Assembly: GCA_035544895.1 (NCBI GenBank)
Contig: DASZZM010000080.1
Location: 1-64,000 of the forward strand
DNA length: 64,000 nt
DNA from: JASLEW01 sp035544895
Lineage (GTDB): Bacteria > Acidobacteriota > Thermoanaerobaculia > Multivoradales > UBA5704
Reading direction: 5' to 3'
Shown: positions 25,143 to 31,854 of the stretch, piece by piece
Numbering within the stretch: the stretch's first letter is position 1
Layout: every line of letters starts with the position of its first letter
Position numbers and translations under genes: made by a program
Notes under the pieces: model-generated
The model's input: only the letters and a program-made list of their open reading frames with translations
What the model was told of the DNA's origin: nothing
Databases searched by the model: none

Positions 25143-27032
25143 TCAGCGAGCCGGCGGCGGTTGCGGCCGCGGTTTCTCGATACCCAGCCAGGCGGAGACG
25201 CGGGCGGCGACGTCGATGGAGCGCAGCTTGGCGGCAGTCTCCGGCTTCACCTCCGCCCCAATCGCCATGTAGATGGCGTGCATGGATGAGTGTGCGCTCG
25301 CGTAGCCGTGCATGCCATTGACGTGCGTCGGATAGGCCGCCTCCCCGGCTCCCACGGCGTCGGGATCGAACGAGTAGCCCTCGCGGGCGAACAGGATCAG
25401 GTCTCCGCTGTTGGGGTGGTCGAGCCCGAGCTCGGCGGACTCGGCGCGGCTGACCACGCGCTCGAGCGGAGCCTCGTCGCCCACCCGCCAGCCGGTGAAC
25501 TGTACGCGCAGCGCTGCCATAGCGCTCTCGCGTGCCGCCGCGTCGCCGCCGCCGAAGTAGACATGCGCGATCCCGCCGTCGCCGACGGCGTAGGCCGAGA
25601 CCACCGCCGCGGGCGCGGCTTGCCCACCGTTGCCTGGAGCCGCCAGCAGCCCCTTCTGGCGGAGAAGGACGTTCGCATCCAGCTCGGTATGGACCGGAGC
25701 CATGCCGTGATCGCTCACCACCACGAGGGTGGTGCGCTTGAGATCGAGCACGGCGAGCAGCCGGCGAAGCTCGCGGTCGACGGCCTGCCAGACCCGCAAC
25801 CGGGCGCGCGCAAAGGCATCGCGGCGCTCGGCCGAGAAGGCCGGCTGGCGCGGGTCGACGAGCAGCAGCTCGTGGCCGGTCTCGTCGATGACCGGCATGT
25901 AGCCCATCAGCAGCTCCCAGTCGACACGGCCCGCGCCGAGGCGCAGAGTATCCCCGAAAAAGCCGGCGAAGCGCTCGCTCTGCTCGCTCCAGGTGCCGAG
26001 GTCGATCTCCTCCTTGCCGCGCCTTCCGGCCGGCCGGGCGCCGTCCGGAGCCCCGGGCCAGAAAAGGTCCGCCGCCGCGAGCTCCTTGGCGAAGGATGAC
26101 GGATAGGCACGGGTCCGGTAGAGGCCGCCGACGTAGAGCCGGACGCTGGCCAGCTCAGGATCGAGCTCGAGGACCTTGATCCGGCAGACGGCTCGCTCGC
26201 CACCCACGAAGACCGAGAGGGCCCCCCATTCGCCGCGGCGCAGCGGCGGTGTGGCCTGCGCGCCGTCGCCTGTCCCGCCGCGCCGCTTGCGCAGGGCGGC
26301 GACCACCCCGTCGTAGCTCCCCGGCGCGCCGCTCTGACCGATCGCGAACAGGTCAAGGAGGGGACCGGCCTGCGCCGACAGCAGCGGCGACCTGCTGGCG
26401 AGCGGCGCCTCGGAAGAGGGCGGCTTGGCGGGATGCCACTCGGCGCGTGACAGGGTCACGATCTGGGCCTCGCGCTCCGCCGCGTTGACGTAGATGAGGC
26501 CCCAGTCGGCGCGCCGGCGGGCGCCCGCGCCGTCGGCGCCGGGCCAGGCGAGGACGCCGGCGTGTTTCTTCTGGCGGCGGACCGCCTCCCACAGCGTCTC
26601 CGCGCCGATCGGAAAGGAAAACCCGCTCACCCGCTCGAGGAAGGGGGCGCCCGCCGGATGGAAGCGGTTGCTGACGATGCCGGTCCCCGCCGGCGGATAT
26701 CCGGTCGCCAGGCTGATGTGGTTCGGCGAGGTCAGCGTCGGATCGACGGGCACCAGCGCGTCGGCGACCATCCCTTCGCGGAAGAAGCGCGAGAACCCGC
26801 CGCCGCCGAGAGAGCCGGCTCGGTAAAGCTGGTGGAGCGTCTCGCTGCTCGCCCCGTCCAGGCTGAGCAACACCACCCTGCGCGACACCGCCGGGATTGC
26901 CGGCCCGCGCTCGCGCGCCTGCGCCTTGGCGCGAGCGTCCGGCTTGGGACCCGGTGCCGGAGAGTCCGCCTGAAAGGCCAGGCCCAAGAGGGCTGCGACG
27001 ACGAGGAGGGCACGGCGGCAGTCGAGGCGCAT
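25143..27032 (-). CDS. Alkaline phosphatase family (type I phosphodiesterase/nucleotide pyrophosphatase-like) exported enzyme
   Basis: 629 aa with an N-terminal signal peptide. Metal-binding and nucleophile motifs of the phosphodiesterase/nucleotide pyrophosphatase fold: L-L-S-L-D-G-A, V-D-P-T-L-T-S-P-N-H (nucleophile Thr in this block), V-V-S-D-H-G-M and H-V-N-G-M-H-G. It would hydrolyse phosphodiester or phosphate-linked substrates in the periplasm. The gene begins 26 bases after the GT39 gene, so the pair is probably co-expressed and may act on glycans or lipids. Confidence 0.88.
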   Translation of the reverse strand: MRLDCRRALLVVAALLGLAFQADSPAPGPKPDARAKAQARERGPAIPAVSRRVVLLSLDGASSETLHQLYRAGSLGGGGFSRFFREGMVADALVPVDPTLTSPNHISLATGYPPAGTGIVSNRFHPAGAPFLERVSGFSFPIGAETLWEAVRRQKKHAGVLAWPGADGAGARRRADWGLIYVNAAEREAQIVTLSRAEWHPAKPPSSEAPLASRSPLLSAQAGPLLDLFAIGQSGAPGSYDGVVAALRKRRGGTGDGAQATPPLRRGEWGALSVFVGGERAVCRIKVLELDPELASVRLYVGGLYRTRAYPSSFAKELAAADLFWPGAPDGARPAGRRGKEEIDLGTWSEQSERFAGFFGDTLRLGAGRVDWELLMGYMPVIDETGHELLLVDPRQPAFSAERRDAFARARLRVWQAVDRELRRLLAVLDLKRTTLVVVSDHGMAPVHTELDANVLLRQKGLLAAPGNGGQAAPAAVVSAYAVGDGGIAHVYFGGGDAAARESAMAALRVQFTGWRVGDEAPLERVVSRAESAELGLDHPNSGDLILFAREGYSFDPDAVGAGEAAYPTHVNGMHGYASAHSSMHAIYMAIGAEVKPETAAKLRSIDVAARVSAWLGIEKPRPQPPPAR

Positions 27033-27058
27033 ACCGAAGAGGCATCCTATCTCTGGTT

Positions 27059-29491
27059 CTACTTGGGGGCGGTGCGCGAGAGATCGGCGGCGGCGAGCGC
27101 GAAGCCCTGGCGATAGAGGGCCGCCTGGTCGCCCCGCCCGGCGGCTTCGGCAAGCTCGCCGGCGCGCGCGTAGGCGGCGCGGCTGGCGGCGAAGAAGCGC
27201 AGAGCCACGCTTTCCGCTCCGCCGCGCCGGGCGCCCAGGCCGCGCTGCAGCCAGCAGAGGGCGAGATTGCCGCGCGCTGCGGGCAGCCGAGGCGCGAGGG
27301 CTGCCGCCTGCCTGAGAGCGGCCTCGGCGCGCTCGAGCTGCCCGGACTCGATCAGCTTGCCCCCGAGGTTGTTCAGCGCCGCCGCGGTGTCATCGTCGAG
27401 CTTGGCGAGGAGCCCGCGCGCGGCCGCCTGGATCTCGGAGGGCGCCCCGGCGCCGGCGCCGGAAGAGATTGCCGAGGCGAGCTGGCGGCGGGCGAGGCCG
27501 TAGGCGGTGAGCGCCTCGCCGAGCGCGCCGGCGCTGTCCAGATAGGAGCCCTGCCGTTCCAGCGCCGCCGCGCGCTGGACCTCGGCGGCGAAGAAGCCGG
27601 GGCTCGCTGCAGCCGCCTCCTGCATGTAGGCGGCCGACCGCGTCGTCAGCCGGACCGCCTGGGCAAAGCGCTCCCGCGCCTCCGGCGTGGCCACTCCTCC
27701 CGAAGCGCGCATCGTGGCCAGGTACGCGGCGTAGGACTCGTCCGCCCAGCGGCTGGCGGCGCCGCCGAGGTTGAAATAGATGGCGGCGTCCTGCTGCCGC
27801 CTCTCGGCGGCGGAATAGGCCGGGAGGTTCACCGCCAGCGCTCCCAGGGCCAGCACCACCGCGAAGCCGGCGAGCTCGGACACCGCGCCGCCCCGCGCCG
27901 CGGTCGAGTCCGGGCGGGCCGCGGCCGAGTCGGCCTGGGCCGGCGTCGAAGCCGTCTGCGGTCCTGCGGCGGCTCCCATGGCTCCGATGGCTCCAATCGC
28001 GCGGCGGCGGGAGCGGATGGTCCCGAACGTCCACTTCAGGGCGAAGGCCGCGAGCGGTATTAGGAAAGGGACGACCTCGATCCGGTAGCGGCCGAACACG
28101 TAGAAAAGAACGACCGGAAGGCAGGTCCCCGCCGCCAGCAGCCCCAGCAGCACGGCGCTCCGCCGCTCGCGCGGGCCGCTCCGCCAGGCCGCCGCGAAGC
28201 CGGCGAGGGCGAGCGGAGCGACCGCGCCGAAGCCGAGTGGCAGGCAGCGCAGCACGGCGGACTCCTGCCGGTAGACCGCATAGCCTTCGGCGTCCGGAAT
28301 CTCGTAGGCGTTCCAGAACAGACGCGTCTTGCGCAGCAACAGCCGTAGCCAGGCCGCGGGGGCCTCGGCGATCTCCGCGAAGCTTTCGCGCCAGAAGAGG
28401 GCGGAGACGGCGGCAGGCGACAGAGAAGCCGGCGATATCGGAGCCAGGGGCCTTCCCGAGCGCCGCGCGGCAAAGGCCGCGGCCAGCCGTTCGGCGTCGG
28501 TCCGCTGCCGCGCCGGGTCCTGGCTGCCCGCCGACAGGGCCACGTAGGTCCCCGAAGCGCCCCGCGAGTTGCCGATGTAGAAGTTCACCCCCGCGCGCAC
28601 CAGCTCCTGGCCGCCGTGCCGGCGCGCAAAGCCCAGGGGAGCCAGCACGGCCGCCACTCCACAGGCGAGCGCCGCCGCGGCGACGAGCCCGCTCTTCACC
28701 CCGCCTCCCCCGGCAGACCGCCGCCGTGGAGAGCCAGCCGCCCGCTCTCCCGAGGCCGCGGCGTCCACCGGCCCCGAACTGAACAGCAGGTAGAGCAGCA
28801 GCACCGGCGCCAGCGCCAGCAGGGTCTCCTGGAGAAGAGCCGCGATTCCGAGCACGAGGCCCGCCAGGCCGGCGCGCAACGGCCGAGGGGCGAAGAGGGA
28901 GGGAGCGTCCCCTTCCCCCCCGGAGGGGTGGGAAGGGGATCGAGGGGTTGCGGGGGGCGATCCGATAGATCTGAGGCCGCCATCGCCAGTTAGCAAGCGC
29001 TGTTTCATTCCTTGTGTAGGCGGGACCAGCAGCAGGAGAAGGCAGGCCTCCAGGAACAGAAGGGGCGGGACTTTGAGCAGCAGGGGCGTGTAGAAGACGG
29101 CCGGGCCATAGAGCGCGGCCAGGAGGCCGGCGATCCTGCCGGCAGCGCTGCCGAAGGCGCGCCGCGTGGCCACCGCCAGGAGCACCGCGGTCACCGCCGC
29201 GAGCAGCGCCTGCAGCCAGCGCACCGCGGCGGCGGAGCGGCCGCTCACGGTGTAGACGGCCGCGAGCAGGTAGGGATAGAGCGGCGCCTGCCAGGAGACC
29301 TCGCGCGGCCGCCAGCCGCGCTCCACGATGTCGCGCGCCAGCGCGTCGTAGCGCTGGGCGTCCATCACCAGCGCATGCTGCGTGGGCAGGTCCTTCAGCT
29401 CGAAGGTGCAGGCGGCAGCGACCGCCCAGGACAGCAGGAACAGGAAGATGAGGAATCGAGTATCTGGTTGCCGCTCGTCCACTTCCGTCAT
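27059..29491 (-). CDS. GT39/ArnT-like membrane glycosyltransferase with C-terminal TPR
   Basis: 810 aa. The N-terminal half has about ten or more hydrophobic helices and the early periplasmic-loop acidic motif V-M-D-A-Q-R-Y, as in the dolichyl/undecaprenyl-phosphate mannosyltransferase and ArnT superfamily. The C-terminal 300 residues are soluble TPR-like helices. Start ATG 29491 overlaps the dut stop (ATGA). Residues about 175-197 are encoded by a copy of repeat family C placed in a cytoplasmic or loop region. It probably transfers a sugar from a lipid carrier to an exported acceptor, perhaps pilins or other secreted proteins of this operon (inference). Confidence 0.82.
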   Translation of the reverse strand: MTEVDERQPDTRFLIFLFLLSWAVAAACTFELKDLPTQHALVMDAQRYDALARDIVERGWRPREVSWQAPLYPYLLAAVYTVSGRSAAAVRWLQALLAAVTAVLLAVATRRAFGSAAGRIAGLLAALYGPAVFYTPLLLKVPPLLFLEACLLLLLVPPTQGMKQRLLTGDGGLRSIGSPPATPRSPSHPSGGEGDAPSLFAPRPLRAGLAGLVLGIAALLQETLLALAPVLLLYLLFSSGPVDAAASGERAAGSPRRRSAGGGGVKSGLVAAAALACGVAAVLAPLGFARRHGGQELVRAGVNFYIGNSRGASGTYVALSAGSQDPARQRTDAERLAAAFAARRSGRPLAPISPASLSPAAVSALFWRESFAEIAEAPAAWLRLLLRKTRLFWNAYEIPDAEGYAVYRQESAVLRCLPLGFGAVAPLALAGFAAAWRSGPRERRSAVLLGLLAAGTCLPVVLFYVFGRYRIEVVPFLIPLAAFALKWTFGTIRSRRRAIGAIGAMGAAAGPQTASTPAQADSAAARPDSTAARGGAVSELAGFAVVLALGALAVNLPAYSAAERRQQDAAIYFNLGGAASRWADESYAAYLATMRASGGVATPEARERFAQAVRLTTRSAAYMQEAAAASPGFFAAEVQRAAALERQGSYLDSAGALGEALTAYGLARRQLASAISSGAGAGAPSEIQAAARGLLAKLDDDTAAALNNLGGKLIESGQLERAEAALRQAAALAPRLPAARGNLALCWLQRGLGARRGGAESVALRFFAASRAAYARAGELAEAAGRGDQAALYRQGFALAAADLSRTAPK
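28901..28968 (+). repeat. Repeat family C, copy 1 (inside GT39 gene)
   Basis: About 68 bases matching intergenic copies at 57.2 and 59.8 kb, with GGGAGCGTCCCC, a C-run, GGAGGGG, GGGAAGGGGATCG and the ending GGGGGGCGATCC. Here it lies in the antisense sense of a coding gene and is read through in frame. Confidence 0.85.
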
Positions 29492-29931
29492 CCCAGGCCG
29501 GTGGAGCCGAAGCCGCCGTCCCCCCGGGAGCTGTCGGCGAGCGAGTCGGCCTCTTCCCACTCCACGGCTTCGGCGCGGGCGAGCACGAGCTGAGCGATGC
29601 GGTCGCCGCGACGCAGCGTGAATGGCTGGTCGCCGAGGTTGATCAGCAGCACGGCCACCTCGCCGCGGTAATCGCTATCGATCGTGCCGGGGGCATTGAT
29701 CAGGCCGATGCCGTGACGCAAGGCGAGGCCGCTGCGCGGCCGCACTTGGCCCTCCCAACCAACCGGGATCTCGAGCACGAGCCCGGTCGGCACCGCCACC
29801 CGCTCGCCAGGCTGGATCAGCAGCTCGCCGGCGATGGCGGCACGCAGGTCCAGGCCCGCGCTGCCGGGAGAAGCTGGAGCGGGCAGCGGCAGGTCGCCGG
29901 CGCCGGGGAGCCGCCGGACGCGGACCTTCAT
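29488..29931 (-). CDS. dut: Deoxyuridine 5'-triphosphate nucleotidohydrolase (dUTPase)
   Basis: 147 aa, normal for a trimeric dUTPase. Motifs: P-G-S-A-G-L-D-L-R-A-A (I), P-R-S-G-L-A (II), G-T-I-D-S-D-Y-R-G-E (III), R-x-G-D-R-I-A-Q-L-V (IV) and the C-terminal R-G-D-G-G-F-G-S-T-G arm (V). It converts dUTP to dUMP, preventing uracil in DNA and feeding dTMP synthesis. Start ATG 29931 overlaps the preceding pseudopilin stop, and its stop overlaps the next start, so this housekeeping gene is embedded in the secretion train. Confidence 0.97.
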   Translation of the reverse strand: MKVRVRRLPGAGDLPLPAPASPGSAGLDLRAAIAGELLIQPGERVAVPTGLVLEIPVGWEGQVRPRSGLALRHGIGLINAPGTIDSDYRGEVAVLLINLGDQPFTLRRGDRIAQLVLARAEAVEWEEADSLADSSRGDGGFGSTGLG

Positions 29932-30959
29932 CCCGGCGGGCTGCCGGGCTTCGTCGGTTTCGTCGGCGAGGAACCGGACCCCGCCCCGGACTGGCCCGGG
30001 AGCGTTGCTCCCACCGGGGCAAAATTGGGAAAGGGGCGGCCCAGCCAGCGCGCGCTCAGGACCAGGCCGCCGGTGCGGACGGCCCCGGGAGGAAGGGGCC
30101 CGGGCCCCACGCCGGGCACTCCGGCGCCGCCGCGCACCGGAGTGACCGTGCCCCAACCAGCCGGCGCTCCGGTGCCGCCCCTGTTCCCCCCTGGCGGCGG
30201 GTTCTTCGGCGGGGGCGCCGGCGGGAGCGGATTCGGGAGTCCGCCGCCCCCGCTCAGCCTGGTGACCGTGAACTCCCACGCGTCGTAGCGGGTCTGTCCG
30301 AAAAACACCAGCTCCGAGCTCTCCTCGCTGCGGCTGGCAACCCCGATGAACGGTCCGACCGAGACCACCTGCTTGCCGGACTCGGGCGTCGCCGAACGCG
30401 AGGGCCCTTCCTTGTCGGCGCCAGGGCTCTGCGGCTGCACGAACCTCGTCCCCTCACCATGGAGGGGGATGAGCCGCCAGTTGCCATCCTTGGTCATCGG
30501 GTCCTTCCACTGCTGGCGGATGCACCGCGGCCTGACCTTGGCCAGCTCCTCGAGGGTGACGGGAAGGCGCTGGTAGCGCCTCTGGAACACGCGGATGGCC
30601 TCGGCGTACTGCCAGCCGCGCGAGATCAGCTCCTCTTCCTTGTCGCGCTTGATCGCCGTGCTCCACATCGGCAGCGCGGCGGCGAGCAGGATTCCCATCA
30701 CGGTCATCAGCATGATCAGGATGACCAGGTTGTAGCCGGCCTGCTGCGGGGCCGGAAACGAGCCTGCCTGCTGCGTTGCGCTCGGTCGGACTCCCTCGAC
30801 GTACTTCGCGTACGCCCGACGGTCGCCCGGTTCTTCCAGAAGCGCCGGGTCCCTGCCCGGCGCTGCGCGCGCCTTGCATCCAGGCCCGTTTGCGACCTGC
30901 CGGGAGTGCCGCCAATGGCGGGAGCGGCGGCCGGCCCCTCGCGAGTGCAGGTGAGCCAT
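29928..30959 (-). CDS. Pseudopilin-like protein (PulG-type) with repeat-derived N-terminus
   Basis: 343 aa. A prepilin-like hydrophobic helix (A-G-Y-N-L-V-I-L-I-M-L-M-T-V-M-G-I-L, residues about 74-95) is followed by a charged helix (S-T-A-I-K-R-D-K-E-E-E-L-I-S-R-G) and a GspG-like P-V-T-L-E-E-L-A-K-V. A Pro/Gly-rich C-terminus follows. Residues 5-71 are encoded by repeats A, B and D, which separate the start codon from the helix. ATG 30959 overlaps the gspG stop (TGATG). It belongs to the secretion apparatus, but the 70-residue leader would be abnormal for prepilin peptidase. Confidence 0.75.
   Translation of the reverse strand: MAHLHSRGAGRRSRHWRHSRQVANGPGCKARAAPGRDPALLEEPGDRRAYAKYVEGVRPSATQQAGSFPAPQQAGYNLVILIMLMTVMGILLAAALPMWSTAIKRDKEEELISRGWQYAEAIRVFQRRYQRLPVTLEELAKVRPRCIRQQWKDPMTKDGNWRLIPLHGEGTRFVQPQSPGADKEGPSRSATPESGKQVVSVGPFIGVASRSEESSELVFFGQTRYDAWEFTVTRLSGGGGLPNPLPPAPPPKNPPPGGNRGGTGAPAGWGTVTPVRGGAGVPGVGPGPLPPGAVRTGGLVLSARWLGRPFPNFAPVGATLPGQSGAGSGSSPTKPTKPGSPPG
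30842..30863. repeat. Family D palindrome, copy 2
   Basis: 8-bp perfect stem (30842-30849 with 30856-30863) and a six-base loop, nearly identical to 212-233 near the left end of the window. Confidence 0.6.
30892..30936 (-). repeat. Repeat family A, copy 1 (inside pseudopilin gene)
   Basis: 45-base module with palindromic core CCGCCATTGGCGG, flanked by CACTCCCGGCAGGTCGC on one side and GGCCGGCCGCCGCTC on the other. Found again at 32.46 kb and 55.7 kb in the opposite orientation. Confidence 0.85.
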
Positions 30960-31375
30960 CACCAATCGCTGTAGGGCGTGCCGTTGGTGGAGTTGCCCGG
31001 CGCGCCGGAGTGGACGTCGACGATTCCCGGCTCATCTCCGCCCTCGGTCTCGGCGGCGGGTTTGTCGGGGTCGGTCTCTTCGCGCACGAGCACCCAGGTG
31101 TCGCTGCGCTTGGTGATCGGGTCGATGGGTACGCCCTTGCGCAGGTAGCCTTCCTTGACCAGCTCGTCGAGGCTCGCCGGGTAGCGACCCTTGTCGCCAT
31201 AGTACTGGTCGATCACGTCGCGCATGGTGTGCAGGTTGGTCTTGAGGACCGCCTCGTTGGCGTGCCGCGGCATGTCTTTGAGCCGCGGCATGGCGATCGT
31301 GGCCAGGATGCCGATGATGGCGACGACGATGATGAGCTCCAGCAGGGTGAAGCCGTTTTGGCGGGGAGCCGGCAT
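30959..31375 (-). CDS. gspG: Type II secretion system major pseudopilin GspG
   Basis: 138 aa. Short basic leader with prepilin peptidase site R-Q-N-G/F-T-L-L-E-L, so the mature protein starts at Phe and has Glu at +5; then the hydrophobic helix V-A-I-I-G-I-L-A-T-I-A. The C-terminal half has the GspG pattern Y-Y-G-D-K-G-R-Y-P-A-S-L-D-E-L-V-K-E-G-Y and K-R-S-D-T-W. It polymerises into the periplasmic pseudopilus. A GAGAGGA site precedes ATG 31375, and it lies 20 bases after the second pseudopilin gene. Confidence 0.92.
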   Translation of the reverse strand: MPAPRQNGFTLLELIIVVAIIGILATIAMPRLKDMPRHANEAVLKTNLHTMRDVIDQYYGDKGRYPASLDELVKEGYLRKGVPIDPITKRSDTWVLVREETDPDKPAAETEGGDEPGIVDVHSGAPGNSTNGTPYSDW

Positions 31376-31395
31376 CTCTGTCCTCTCTTCTTCCC

Positions 31396-31854
31396 TCACC
31401 ATTTGGTGTAGGGGACGTCGTTCAGTCCCACGCCTCTGGACAACGAGTAGACGTCGTACACGTCCTCCCCTCCCGTCGAGGTCGAGTCGTAATCGTCCTG
31501 ATAGCTGCGCAGGCCCCAGTCGGACTTGCCGGTCATCGGATCGATGGGGATGCGACGCAGGAACTTCACTTTCCTGTTCACCTGCCCTACCAGGTCGACT
31601 CCCTTGACCAGGTCGTCCAGGCTCTTCGGATATCCCTCGGTGCCAAGCTCGATCGGGAGCAGTCCAACGTCGCTGTAGCGCTTGTACTCGTCGATCGCCG
31701 CCCGCATCATGCGCAGGTCCTGGTGCAGCTCCATCTCCTTGGTGCGCTTGGAGGTGAACTTGACGACCGGAATGGCCGCCGCCGACAGCGCTACCAGCAG
31801 GGCGGACACCATGACCAGCTCGGCAAGCGTGAACCCTGCCTCTCGTCGTCTCAT
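31396..31854 (-). CDS. Type II secretion pseudopilin (GspG/GspH-like)
   Basis: 152 aa. Prepilin cleavage motif R-R-E-A-G/F-T-L-A-E-L with Glu +5, hydrophobic helix, then a GspG-like C-terminus (Y-P-K-S-L-D-D-L-V-K-G, D-P-M-T-G-K-S-D-W-G-L-R-S-Y-Q-D). It is a paralogue of the next gene. ATG 31854 directly follows the gspD stop (TAGATG). The prepilin peptidase (PilD) is not in the window. Confidence 0.9.
   Translation of the reverse strand: MRRREAGFTLAELVMVSALLVALSAAAIPVVKFTSKRTKEMELHQDLRMMRAAIDEYKRYSDVGLLPIELGTEGYPKSLDDLVKGVDLVGQVNRKVKFLRRIPIDPMTGKSDWGLRSYQDDYDSTSTGGEDVYDVYSLSRGVGLNDVPYTKW

Larger units (their letters stand above)
30747..30943. repeat. Modular repeat family B, copy 2, containing modules D and A
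   Basis: About 197 bases matching 23941-24066 at both ends, with two extra inner pieces: a family D palindrome (30842-30863) and a family A module (30892-30936). The whole block is coding for the start of a pseudopilin. Confidence 0.85.
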
